Source of the DNA: Myrica gale | Lineage: Eukaryota > Streptophyta > Magnoliopsida > Fagales > Myricaceae | DNA length: 64,000 bases | Direction of reading: 5' to 3' | Assembly (NCBI GenBank): GCA_963930655.1 | Contig: OZ005613.1 | Span: forward strand, 11,416,501-11,480,500 | Part shown: positions 11,998-22,897 of the stretch, piece after piece | Numbering within the stretch: the first letter of the stretch is position 1 | Layout of the letters: each line of letters begins with the position of its first letter | Position numbers and translations under genes: made by a program | Notes under the pieces: generated by a model | The model's input: only the letters and a program-made list of their open reading frames with translations | Told to the model about the DNA's origin: nothing | Databases searched by the model: none

Positions 11998-13635
11998 TGT
12001 GAGTCCTAGTTTACAGGATTAAGGCAACCCAAGAGGGGGGCGAATCGGATTTCTAAAACTTTTTGGTATTGACCCCCAAAGACGTGTTTGCTAGTAGATA
12101 CTACTTTAGCACAAGTATAATATGCAATAAGAGTAAATATGTTCTGAAAGTAAAGAGTAGGGATAATAGAAGCAAACACTCGATTTTTAGGTGGTTCGGC
12201 AAACCGGCCTACATCCACCCCTCAAGCTCTATCACCGAGCCTTGTGGTTTTCCACTATTCTCCAATAGCTTTACACACTAGTTTCCGGGTGCTAGAGAAC
12301 CGTACAAATTTTTTTTCCCGTGCTCAACACTCAAACACACCCAAGTGATTTTTGTGGCTCACCACTCACAACCTCACCAAACTTGAGATATACACTCTCA
12401 AAGCTTCTTCTTTAGTGAACAACCTCACTAAAGGAAACACCTATTTTAGATAATGAGATACAAAGATAAACTCTCTCAAGGAGTGGATAAGAAGATTGAA
12501 AGCTCTATCTCTTTTGATTCACACAATGACAAGGATGTGAAAGTGAAATTTGTGTGAATGAAATGAGAAATATGAAATAGGATGGTTTGGAATATTTCTC
12601 AAGCTATAAAAATGATATGTGGTGGTTGGTTCTTCATTTTAGATGAAATGAAGGTATATTTATAGGCCACATGTGAAAACTAGCCGTTTATAGCCGTTAG
12701 GGGTCGATTTGACAATTTTATAGTTGTACCGGTTGACCTCTTCATGTACCGGTCAACCGATTCAAGTAGTCGTTGCCCAACGGTCATAAATTTGAATGAT
12801 GTCAAGATCATCCGCTTCATGTAGAGGTCGACCGCTACAAAAAGTTCATTGACCGGTTCATTTAAAACCATGGTGATGTTCGTTTTGAAGGTTTTTGTAG
12901 GATTTGGAGAATTTTGTGAATTTTTAGGTGATGTTAAAGTTGTATTGGTGTTTGTGTAAAAGTTGTCGAGGTGTAAAAAAGTAATGATAATGTTTAAAGT
13001 TGTTTGTTTTATATTTTAAATTTATTTATTTATTATTAAAAATAGAATATTTAAATGGTATTTTAAAAAAGTAAAATAAAATAATCACTAAAAGACAAAA
13101 TAAGAGTGAGAGGCGCGGAGACAGGCTGGGGACATGGGCGCAGGGGACTGCAAGGGGAGGGGGAGTCGAATCCTCCCTTCTCTTTGGTTTTTTGCCGAAC
13201 ATAGTGATTTGAGGATTCACATCCTTACTTTTTTAAGAAACCGAACATGCTTCATGTTTTTGACCACTTTTAAACGCCCAATTTTAAAGTCTTACTTCCC
13301 ACAAGTATATGAAGGGTTTGGGAGTATATTTATAGTGTTTTGAAACCTTTAAAAATATTTTAATCTTTCAAACAAAAGGTAAAACGGTTTGTGCACATTT
13401 TGAAAGATATGCAATTGTGTGATTCAAATCCTTGTCAAATGTGAAATAAAGAGTTACAAGGATTATACCCTAAGGTCTTAAATCTTCACTTTGAGCTCCT
13501 TGCATCTTCTTGTTTTTATTTCTTCAAGTCTTTGGCTCTTTTATCAAGTCGTCTTTGTCTTTGAAGATGTCCACTTTATAAACTTGATCCATTTATTGAA
13601 ATCATCAAAATCTCGATTGTGCACAAAAGCCAACA
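11998..13635 (-). repeat. 5' LTR of the gag-only copia element
   Basis: Longer partner of the LTR at 8820-9731. It carries two extra blocks, about 12270-12530 and about 12860-13255. The second has different composition (AT-rich, then a GC-rich AGGCGCGGAGACAGGC stretch) and may be a small insertion inside the LTR. Confidence 0.85.
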
Positions 13636-13704
13636 GAAGATTCCTCGATATCGGCCTGGCTGCTTGTACTCTGACGCTTGCTCATTGTTAGCAATCTGTA
13701 AAAA

Positions 13705-14890
13705 ACCCCGTTCGAACGGTTAGAACTACGTCTGAACAACTACCTAAAAGGAGTTCAAATGGTATAATGAAAAAAGAAAATGCAAATTTAATATAAAATA
13801 CGTTAGATGATTTGGATACCCTTCCGAACTTAAAATGTTACGAAAATAATTTAACTTTACTATGAAAGCATTCAGACAACATTGACATAGCGTGCGGACA
13901 AATGAAAAACTACAACGTTTCATGTTTGGATAATTCCTTGCGTCCAGACACTATTGGATATCGAAACGTATTATAAAATAGTGCAGACGTGTTTCATGTA
14001 GCGTCCGGACATAAACGACTGCGTATTTCTTTTGATACTAAAAGGAGTCCAAACAGTGTGGGCACAATGTTCGGATGCTACAGGGACCACGACCTAGTTA
14101 ACTCAGCCATGACAACGTATAAAACCTCCCACAAACTACCCAAAACACTGCCAAATCAAAAACAAATAGACTTAACACAATCCATTTCTATGTAAAAATC
14201 AATAAAAAAACACAATGTACTCTTCAAAAAATAGAATTGAAATCCTACACCTCAAACTGTAAAAAAACAAAAATTTTAAAGCTAAAATCATGTTAAAATC
14301 AACAAAACATACCTGGATATGATTAGAATGTCGTCAGAATGATAATGAGTTTATGCCAAGATTTGACAAAGAAGAAACTGTGGATCGAGAGAGTTTAGAA
14401 GATAAAACGCTCAATCTAATGAAAATGTCGAGAGAGTTCGCATTTTCATAATTCGTTGAAACCGTCCGAACTCTTACACCACTTCCGGACGTATTTCAGC
14501 ACACGTGGCCCAATGAGAGTACTCCACATTAAATACCAAAATTTAAATCGTTTAAAATGGTTCGAAAAATTAATTATGTCCGGACAAAATAGTAGCATCC
14601 GGACGGTTTTCCACTGTCTTCACGCGACGTGGAAGCACACGTTTGGCTGAATAAACGTCACAATACGTCCGGACGTTATGAATAGAGTTCGAATGGTGAC
14701 ATCTATTGTCAATATTCGTATAACATAAACACGTGTAAGCCATGTGACGGTTACAAAATACGTCCGGACGTATATCTTGTCCGTTCGTACCGTGTCGTAT
14801 GATCAAACACGTCCATACACTATTTTGCCACGTCTGGACATTATTTTGAGTCCAGATGTGTGTTTATATAGTTCAGACGCGTGCCACATT
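13705..14890. repeat. CACTA right subterminal repeats
   Basis: At least a dozen copies of a CGTCCGGACG / GTTCGAAC / GTCCGAAC motif in both orientations, for example near 13709, 14009, 14461, 14577, 14597, 14668, 14688 and 14761. Same motif family as at 4380-4770. No gene seen here. Confidence 0.65.
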
Positions 14891-15322
14891 TATTTTGTTG
14901 CTTCGTCTCACACGGTTTAATATACTTTAATAAATTTAATTTATTTAAATCATTTCATTAACACAACATAATTATAAATAATGAACTATTTAAATTAAAT
15001 TATTATTAGACTAATTATTATAACTAATCACGTATTTAACTGTAATTGCAATAATCGTTCCGTTAACATAACACTCGTACTAGTAACTCTTCTAATTATA
15101 CTAATTGTCCGTTTAAATTTTAATAAATTTAAACTAGTGGAAAAACACTATTAATGATTCATATATAGGCAAGTTTTGGCCACAAAGAAAGATCCTTTCA
15201 AGATCTTTCCTTTTGGCCTTTGCATGATATTAGGAGATCTCAGGAGATATGATTTTTGTGGTAAGCAAGGCTATGGTTCATATATACCCCTCCAGGACAC
15301 CATTGTAATTCATCTAATTATT

Positions 15323-15327
15323 CAATC
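15323..15327. repeat. Target-site duplication (CAATC), left copy
   Basis: CAATC precedes the LTR terminus TGTTAGCCC and is repeated at 22893-22897 directly after the LTR end ACTTTCA. This fixes the outer limits of the second copia element. Confidence 0.85.
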
Positions 15328-15719
15328 TGTTAGCCCAAGGTTGTTTTACAAACAATCTATAAATGATTTTGATGATAACAAAATATTCTAAGTTTCAAAG
15401 ACTTTTAAATTTTACATTGTCAATCCACTATTTTCTAAATCATATTTCAAAGGATGAGGTTATCTCACAAAAGTGTTTCTAAGTGCTTTGAAGATTCTTG
15501 AATTTATCTTGACAATCCAAAATTTCTAAAGTATATTTCAAAGATTGAGGTTATTTCTTTAAATTATTTTTAAGTGCACTTGAACACCATTACATGAGTT
15601 GATAATATCAATTTTTCATATTGTAGGTGTTTAAAGAAGTGTTGGAATGGTTTGGATGCTTTAAAGTTGAAATTGGAGTAGTTGCTGACAAAGAACAAAT
15701 TTTTCAGACTAAGTGTTAG

Positions 15720-15935
15720 AAGTGTCAACACATTGAACCATAGTGTCGACACATTGAACTAACACCCGAGAGCCCAACTCCAAAATGCAAAAATTCATTG
15801 TCGACAGCATTTTTCAGACTAAGTGTTCAATGTGTCGACACATTGAAGGCATGTGTCGACACATTGCACTATATCCCGAGAAATGAAAACATGGTGTCGA
15901 CACATTGAAGACCATGTGTCGACACATAGTGCGAA
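15720..15935. repeat. Cluster of TGTGTCGACACA palindromes in the LTR
   Basis: About six copies of the 12-bp palindrome TGTGTCGACACA or one-base variants, usually followed by TTGAA. The reverse-complement arm has a second cluster at about 17600-17805. The spacing and symmetry suggest a protein-binding site array in the LTR, but this is inference. Confidence 0.6.
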
Positions 15936-16567
15936 TTTGCAGAAATTTCGGAATGACGCCAGATCACTCAAAATGGTTCAAAGTTGTCTCAAATGACCTC
16001 CAACGGCACTCAATCTTCCCAAGAAGACCCTTAATGACCGTTGAAGACCTAAGGACTATAAAAAGAACAAGATAGAGAGAGTAAGACAGAGCTCGACCAA
16101 TATTGCAACATCTAGAGAGAGAAAGTCCAAGATCCAAAGTTTTCACTTGGTGAATCATTCAAGAACAAAGCTTCATTGTCAAATCTTCTTCTCTTGCTCA
16201 TCTTCGACAACCAAGCCTTTAAAGGAAGAGAGAGATTTCTTGAAGAATGGACAACACACTTGCAATCAATCTTGCCCTAACTTCTAGAGAGAGAAAGCTT
16301 GTTGAAGAAGAGGGAAAACAACACCTACCGAGAGAGCTTGTGCTTCCACCTGCAAAACTTTAGATTTCCTTCAATAATCTCATCTTATTGCATCTTATTG
16401 AGCTGTACACTTGCTGATTTGGCTTAGAGAGCCATTCCATACGATTTGAGCCTTTCATTGGCATATTCGGCTTAGAGAGCCATTCCTCATGTATTGAGAT
16501 TTTCATTTGCTCATTCGGCTTAGAGAGCCTTCTTTGTAGCCATTATTTCTAAAACCTTTGAGTGTTG

Positions 16568-16742
16568 GGAAAACACTTGGTCCTACTTGTAAGAGTAGAA
16601 GAAATCCTCTAGGTTGTGAGGATTTGTAAGAGAGTTAAAGTGTAAGCTCGGAAAACAATTGGTCCTACTTGTGAGAGTAGAAGAAATCCTCTAGGTTGTG
16701 AGGATTTGTGAGAGTTGAAGCGTGAGCTCACAAAACGCTTTG
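16568..16742 (+). repeat. Tandem duplication of ~87 bp in the left LTR arm
   Basis: Two adjacent copies of a block containing TTGGTCCTACTTGTAAGAG and AGAAATCCTCTAGGTTGTGAG. The opposed arm has one copy, so this duplication arose after the arms diverged. Confidence 0.7.
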
Positions 16743-18349
16743 TAAAGATGACACCGTAGTTTTTAGGTGATTCGGCCAAACACGTGCCTACGTCCACCCC
16801 CAAGGCAATTGACTTCCTTGGGCTTCCTTTATTATTCTCCAAATAGCAAGTACACCTTAGCTTCCGGGGTGCTAAGGAACCGTTACAAAGTGTTTTCAAA
16901 GCTCACGCTTAAACTTTCACAAATCCTCACAACCTAGAGGATTTCTTCTACTCTCACAAGTAGAACAAAGTGTTTTCCCAACACTCAACAAGTGTTCACA
17001 CAACACTCAAAAGTTATACAAAGAATGAGTACATAGGTGAATAGCTCTCTTAGCCAAATAACCCAATGAAAAGCTCAAAACCTATGGAATGACTCTCTAA
17101 GCCAAATCAGCAAGTATAAAGCTCAATAAGATGCAATAAGATGAGATTAATGAAGGAAACCTAAAGTTTTGCAGGTGGAAGCACAACCTCTCTCAGTAGG
17201 TGTTGTTTTCCCTCTTCTTCAACAAGCTTTCTCTCTCTAGAAGTTAGGGCAAGATTGATTGCAAGTGTGTTGTTCCTTCTTCAAGAAATCTCTCTCTTCC
17301 TTTGAAGGCTTGGTTGTCAATGATGAGCAAGAGGATGACATTTGACAATAAGAGCTTCGGACTTGAAGAGATCAGCAAAATGGATTTTCTTTGGCTTTTT
17401 GGCTTTTTCTCTCTCTAGATATTGCGATTTTGATCGAGCTTGGTATTCTCTCTCTCAATCTCCTTCTTCTTATAGCTTATAGGTCTTCAACAGTCATTAA
17501 GGGTCTTCTTGGAAAGATTGAGTGTCGTTGGAGGACATTTGAGACAATTTTGAATCAATTTGAACGATCTGGCGTCATTCTAGAATTTCTGCAAATTCGT
17601 GGTATGTGTCGACACATAGGTATGTGCTGACACATAGAAAAATTTTTCTGAAAATTTTGTCTCGGGTGTTAGTGCAATGTGTCGACACCATATCCCTATG
17701 TGTCGACACCATGTCCTGTATGTGTCAACACCATGTATTTTGCATTCTGGAGTCAGTGCGATGTGTCAACACCATGTCCAGTATATGTCGACACATATAA
17801 CTACTGGAGAGAAAAACAACAACTTCAAAGTGTCCAATCCATTTCAACTTTCTTTAAACACCTACAATAAGAAAAATTGATCTTATCAACTTATGTAATG
17901 GTGTTCAAGTGCACTTAAAAATAATTTAAAGAAATAACCTCAATCTTTGAAATATACTTTAGAAATTTTGGATTGTCAAGATAAATTCAAGAATCTTCAA
18001 AGCACTTAGAAACATTTTTGTGAGATAACCTCATTCTTTGAAATATGACTTAGAAAATAGTGGATTGACAATGTAAAATCTAAAGTCTTCAAAACTTAGA
18101 AACTTTTGTTATCATCAAAATCAATTATGGATTGTTTACAAAACAACCTTGGGCTAACATTCATACTTGTGGAGATTTATGCTTTATCATTCATTTCTTA
18201 TATTTGGTATAGCATTAGACACTTTTAGTTCAACATTATTATTTGTTAAAGAGGGGTAGTTTTCATATCTGCTTGTTTAGCGAAAAAGTGATAAGTTTTT
18301 GTTAAACTCAATTCACCCCCCCTCTTGGGTTGTTATTTAGACTTTCAAT

Positions 18350-18361
18350 TGGTATCAGAGC
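18350..18361 (+). promoter_or_regulatory. Primer-binding site of the second copia element
   Basis: TGGTATCAGAGC, three bases after the LTR end ACTTTCA. Same site and spacing as in the gag-only element. Confidence 0.88.
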
Positions 18362-18382
18362 TGAGGTTTAATATCTCTATCT

Positions 18383-19633
18383 ATGACAACCTTTGTTAGC
18401 ATCTCCTTAGCTGAAGGTCAATCTACAAATAGACCTCCCTTATTCAATGGCACTTGTTACAATTATTGGAAGGCTAGGATGAGGATTTACATCCAAGCCG
18501 TGGACTATGAACTACAGAGAGTTATCTTAAATGGTCCTACATTTCCTAGAGATAAGGATGTAGAGTTGAAAGATGAAAATGAATGGAATGATGTTGATCT
18601 TAGACTTATGTCTTTAAATGTTAAAGCTATGAATGTGTTATATTGTGCACTTGATTCAAATGAATTTAATAGTGTTTCCGGTTGTGATACCGCGAAACAA
18701 ATTTGGGACAAACTTCAAGTAACTCATGAAGGTACGAATCAAGTTAAAGAAAATAAGATCAGTATGCTTGTTCATAGCTATGAGCTTTTTAAGATGAGAT
18801 CTGATGAATCTATCTCTTCTATGTTTACTCGTTTTACTGATATCATAAATGGGCTTAAATCTCTTGGTAAAGAGTACACTAACGATGAAATGGTAAGAAA
18901 GATTCTCAAGTGTCTTCCTAAAGCATGGGAACCGAAGGTCACTGCAATTCAAGAAGCTAAGGACTTGACGAAGCTCTCCCTGGACGAGGTCATGGGATCT
19001 CTTATGACCCACGAGATGAACCAAGTAAAAGGAGACGAAACTGAAGGAAAAAGCTAAAGAGAAATCGTCTCTATTAGTGAAGAAAAGGAAATTGCAAACC
19101 TTTGTTTGATAGCAAAGGAAAGCGAGGATGAGGTACAATCTTCACTTACTGAAAGTTTTTCATTTGATGATTTGCAAGATGCGTTTAATGAACAATACCT
19201 TGAACTAAAAAGAATATTTTCAAAATATTGTTCTCTCAAAAAGAATTTTGAAATCATTGCAAAAGAGAATGATACTTTGAAGAGTCAAGTCATATCTCTT
19301 GAAGATAATCTTGCAAGGACCACAAAAGAAAATGAAAAACCTTTGCAAATTGAGTCAAGTATTTTGATTGATGAAAATGACATCTTGAAAGTGAAAGTTG
19401 ACTCCCTTACAAATGACCTTGCAAGGTTTACTCAAGGAAAGAAAACCTTGACATTCTTCTTGGTTCTCAAAGATGTTGCTTCAACAAAAGTGGCATTGGA
19501 TATGGTCTTCTAAATGATCAATAATCTTATTCTTATATGATAACAAAATCATCTTCATCATTTACATTGTGCAATTTTTGTGGAAAATCTGGTCATATCT
19601 CACATACTTGTCCAACTTGAAAGAAATCTTCTA
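18383..19633 (+). pseudogene. gag: Copia gag (UBN2-type), frameshifted
   Basis: An open frame of 224 residues begins at 18383 and carries the UBN2 domain: PLFNGTCYNYWKARMRIY, LQVTHEGTNQVKENKISML, YELFKMRSDESI, KCLPKAWEPKVTAIQEAKDL and SLDEVMGSLMTHE. It stops at 19057. The rest of gag continues in another frame from about 19080 to 19513 as an acidic, heptad-rich stretch (FSFDDLQDAFNEQYLELKRI). A zinc knuckle follows near 19560-19620 as CNFCGKSGHISHTCPT, whose C-C-H-C ligands are all present. The stop and later frame breaks make the polyprotein non-functional. Confidence 0.88.
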
Positions 19634-21530
19634 GTAATATTAAATTTGTTTGGATTCCAAAGGACAAGGTGAAGGAAATCGTTTATAACACCATAAGACC
19701 CAAAATGATTTGGGTACCAAAAACCAAGAGTTGATTGATTTTGCAGATGTGCTTGGAGTCCAATGTGAATGCTCCAAGTACATGACCGGAGACAAGAGTT
19801 GGTTTAAATCTCTTTGTCTCAAGGGAAAATGTCTGATTACCTTTGATGACAATGACAAAAGAAAGATACTCGTGTTGGTATCATTGGTATATGTCTCCTT
19901 ATCCCATTTTTGAGAATATTCTTATTATTGATGATTTCAATAGATTCTCATGTGTTCTATTCCTAGCTCATAAAGATGAAGCTTTTCATGCTTTTGAAAA
20001 ACTTAGCAAGAAAATTCAAAATGAAAAAAGGTTTTGCTATTTCAAGCATGAGGAGTGGTTATGGAAAAGATTTTTGAAAATTCCTCCTTAGAAAAGTTTT
20101 GTTGTGAAAATGGTATTATTCATAACTTTTCAGCTCCTAGAACTTCTTATCAAGAGGAAGAATAAGACTATTGAAGAAATGGTTAAAGCCTTGCTATGTG
20201 AAAACAATTTGCTTGATTACTTATGGGCTGAAGCCATTAGTACAAGTTGTCATATTATGATTCGTTGCATGACTAGTCCTCTCTTAAAGAAACTTCATAT
20301 GAGCTATGGCATGATAGAAAACACATCATTGGTTACTTCCATATTTTGGAATGCAAATATTTTGTGTCTATCAACAAGAAGGATAATTTGGGTAAGTTCG
20401 AGGCAAAAGTGGATGAAAGGTATTCTTCTTGGTTATTCAACTTCTAGTAAAGTCTATCATGTTTTCAATAAAACATACCTTAGTTGTTGAAGAATCTTTT
20501 CATGTGGTATTTTATGAATCTAACTTTTCTATGAGAAGAGATGGAAATGAATTTGTAGATCTTGAAAAATATGGTATGACATCTAGTTCCTAGATCAAGA
20601 TCATCCAGTTATTGGTACTTAATGAGATTTTCAAAATAAAATGGATGTATCTGGGGAAGTGGTAAGGAATAAGGCAAGATTAGTAGCTCAAGGTTACAAT
20701 CAAGAAGAGAGAATAGATTTTGATGAGTCCTTCTCACCAATTGCTAAATTATAATCTCTTCGCATGTTGCTTGCCTTTCATATTTGAATGATTTCAAATT
20801 ATTTCAAATGATTATGAAATATGCATCTCTTAATTGTTATCTTTATGAGAAAGCGTGTGTTGAACAAGCTCCTAGACTTATAGATGAAAAGCTACCATAC
20901 CATGTGTTCAAGCTCACAAAATCACTATATGGCTCAAAACAATCACCATGAGCATGGTATGAATGATTAAGTTCCTTATTGAAAATGTATTTTCACAAAG
21001 TATGATTGATACCACTCTCTTTACTAAGGAAAAGAAAAATGATGTGCTTATTGCTCAAATATATGATATCATTTTTGGTTCTTCTAATGAGTCTCTTTGT
21101 GAAGAATTTTTCATAGTCATGAAAGGTGAATTCGAGATAAACCTCATGGGAGAAGTGAATTATCTTCTCGGACTTCAAATCAAACAATATTATGAGGACA
21201 TCTTCATTAACCAAGCCATATACACAAGAGACCTACACAATAGATTTGGGATGGACAACTAAAAACTGATGGGTACACCAATGAGTCCATCAACCCAAAT
21301 GGAAAATGATAAAAAAGGTAAAGACGTTGAACACATAAGATATCGAGGTATGATTGGATCTTTTCTTTACCTTACTATGAGTAAACCTAATAAAATGTTT
21401 TGTATATATATGTGTGCTAAATTCCAATATTGTCCTAAGGAATCTTATCTCCTTGCGGTTAAAATGATTTTTAGATATATTGTTGACATTCAAAATCTTG
21501 GTTTGTTTTATCCCAAGAAATTGGAATGAG
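19634..21530 (+). pseudogene. pol: Copia pol remnant (protease, integrase, RT, RNase H)
   Basis: Fragments in the correct order. About 19700-19860: the protease-side motif CSKYMTGDKSWFKSL. About 19910-20040: integrase core piece ILIIDDFNRFSCVLFLAHKDEAFHAFEKL. About 20150-20260: NKTIEEMVKALLCENNLLDYLWAEA. About 20640-20760: reverse transcriptase start [16 protein letters not shown] and [11 protein letters not shown]. About 20960-21260: later RT with VNYLLGLQI. The catalytic YVDD box is not intact (reads IYDIIFG). About 21270-21530: connection/RNase H side, with IRYRGMIGSFLYLT. Many stops and internal deletions remove most of each domain. Confidence 0.85.
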
Positions 21531-21539
21531 ATTTCCTTT

Positions 21540-22567
21540 GAAGTAAATTGGTTATATGTGCTTGATTTATGATATTAATTGTATCAATGACTGCTTTGGA
21601 CATGTTCTAGTTTGTATATTAAATTACTCTCTATGTGTTTCTCTTTTAATATCATCTTTCATGGAGAAATCATCATATGTATTTTTCTTTTGGCATGTGT
21701 GAACACTTGGTAAAACAAGTGTCAACACTTCTGATTTTTCATGGCTGGTTTCACTAAGGAAGTATGCGTCGATACCATATATGAATGTGTCAACACATAA
21801 GCTTCACTTTCGAGAGCCCTCTAAAAATGCATTCGGGAACACATGCAATGTGCCGACACACTTCGACACATGTTACTGGTTCACTGTTTTTAAAATGAGG
21901 GTCATGCGTGTTATATTTAAACTCTTTAGGGCAAAAGGGGTCAAGACTTTACTTCTCCATCTCACAGACCCTCTTTTCTCTCCCAAACGGCAAAAATTAC
22001 CCACTTTCTCACAAATTCCATTTACCTGCTGCCCTCCTAGAAAAATATCCATCGCCAATAGCCTTCAACTTCCTTATCCAGCCACTACAGAGATGTCTTC
22101 CGGCCGCTCCAAGTGTCCCTCTCATCAGACGCCATCATCTGTCAGTTCTAGGGCATGAAAGAAAGAAAAAAAGCACTGAGGAACCTGCTCCTTATACAGA
22201 GGTCAGCATTTTCAGGGCAGGCTGTGTAAACTTCGTTGTCTTCAAGTTTATAGAAACTGAAAGGTTATTGCTGGTTGTTGGACTGATTTTCAATGGATTA
22301 GTGAGAATGCTTTTGTTTTTAAAGAGATGTTTGAATTTCAAGGATAGGATTTGCTTGTGAATTTGAAGGTGGATTGCTTGTATAAATTTGGTTAAGTTAG
22401 TTTATGCAAACCTTCAAATTTCAACATCTGAGAATGTAAATAGTTGTGTAAATGGAAAGATATTAGACATATCAATTGCTTCATTAAACTCCCTGATTTC
22501 TGCTCCTAATGATGAAAAAGATTCTTTGATGCATTTGGTTGGATGAGGTTATCAGTGCTAGAACCAC
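21540..22567 (+). other. Copia region between RNase H and the partial 3' LTR
   Basis: About 1 kb with no conserved domain that I can read. It includes LTR-like GTGTCAACAC and GTGCCGACAC motifs (about 21715-21870) and a short open stretch near 21908-22360. Some copia lineages carry an extra envelope-like ORF here, but nothing readable supports that call. Confidence 0.35.
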
Positions 22568-22892
22568 TTGATATTTGGAGAATAGTGGAGGAAGCCCAAG
22601 GAAGTCAATTGCCTTGGGGGTGGACGTAGGCACGTGTTTGGCCGAACCACCTAAAATCTACGGTGTCATCTCTCTAACTCTATCTCTCTTACATTTTAGT
22701 ACTTATTCATACTTTTGGAGATTTATGCTTTATCATTCATTTTTTATATTTCGTATAACATTAGACACTTTTAGTTCAACATTATTATTTGTTAAAGAGG
22801 GGTAGTTTTCAGATCTGCTTGTTTAGCGAAAAAGTGATAAGTTTTTGTTAAACCCAATTCACCCCCCTCTTGGGTTGTTATTTAGACTTTCA
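22568..22892 (+). repeat. Partial 3' LTR of the second copia element
   Basis: The last ~325 bp of the LTR. The block GGAAGCCCAAGGAAGTCAA...CTACGGTGTCATC matches the complement of 16749-16830, and the tail from 22709 matches 18161-18347. The LTR's first ~1.3 kb is missing on this side. Confidence 0.8.
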
Positions 22893-22897
22893 CAATC

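Larger units (their letters stand above)
8820..13635 (-). mobile_element. Ty1/copia element, gag-only (non-autonomous), complete with LTRs and TSD
   Basis: The element is oriented on the minus strand. The 5' LTR lies at 11998-13635, beginning (minus strand) TGTTGGCTTTTGTGCAC; the 3' LTR lies at 8820-9731. Both end in ...GGACTCACA. The primer-binding site and polypurine tract are in place, and GAAGA duplications flank it. The only coding sequence is one gag ORF. No protease, integrase, reverse transcriptase or RNase H is present between gag and the 3' LTR, so it must have used another element's enzymes. The two LTRs differ in length (about 1638 and 912 bp) because each has lost or gained internal blocks. 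Confidence 0.9.
8421..13685 (-). pseudogene. Second CACTA ORF ('putative plant transposon protein' type), split by copia insertion
   Basis: The ATG is at 13685 (minus) and the reading runs to 13641, then resumes at 8819 after the copia element and one copy of its 5-bp duplication are skipped. Across that junction the frame stays open (…DIEESSAPSLSLEE…). Downstream pieces read ELRFEDRTLLGVLEQAGWLP, FVQRIGYASKNLGRVFYAS, then, after a frame change, VTVRNVQIIFSPNKLVGFL and RDVTEFPNVPL. This pattern (gW..lv...yp.lVreFya, then v.i.FSP..i..fl) resembles the domain I know as 'putative plant transposon protein'. In-frame stops (two near the middle) show it is dead even without the insertion. Assignment to this domain is from memory of the family and is moderate. 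Confidence 0.5.
4222..15150 (-). mobile_element. CACTA (En/Spm-like) DNA transposon, interrupted; right end uncertain
   Basis: The left end begins CACTACAAGAAAAA, the classic CACTA terminal inverted repeat, followed by a dense GGTGACA/TGTCACC repeat region (4250-4345). Both flanks carry many subterminal copies of a GTTCGAAC / CGTCCGGACG / GTCCGAAC motif: left about 4385-4760, right about 13705-14870. Between them, on the minus strand, lie a tnp2-type transposase pseudogene and a second ORF. A gag-only copia element (8820-13635) was inserted later. A matching TTTTCTTGTAGTG right terminus was not found, so the right limit is taken where the subterminal region fades. The termini act in transposase binding and cutting. 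Confidence 0.8.
15328..18160. repeat. Large inverted repeat made of two opposed LTR segments
   Basis: The left arm starts TGTTAGCCCAAGGTTGTTTT (15328) and the right arm ends AAAACAACCTTGGGCTAACA (18160). The arms match in reverse complement over roughly 1.4 kb and meet near 16749. The left arm stops at ...GCTTTGTAA and the right arm begins at the block complementary to ...CTACGGTGTCATC, which lies further along the LTR. After 18160 the sequence continues as the LTR's last ~187 bp in normal orientation. So one LTR has been split by an inverted partial LTR copy. Confidence 0.85.
15328..22892 (+). mobile_element. Ty1/copia element with a rearranged 5' LTR
   Basis: TG...CA ends flanked by CAATC on both sides. 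Order on the plus strand: abnormal 5' LTR region (15328-18347), primer-binding site, gag (18383-19513), zinc knuckle, protease, integrase, reverse transcriptase and RNase H remnants (to about 21530), a region with no conserved motif, then a partial 3' LTR ending at 22892. The pol part is full of stops and deletions, so the element is dead. LTR end and gag are related to the gag-only copia element at 8820-13635. Confidence 0.88.

Noticed and set aside
22104..22360. An envelope-like copia ORF
   Set aside because: Position would fit, but the reading has no transmembrane pattern or conserved motif that I can name.
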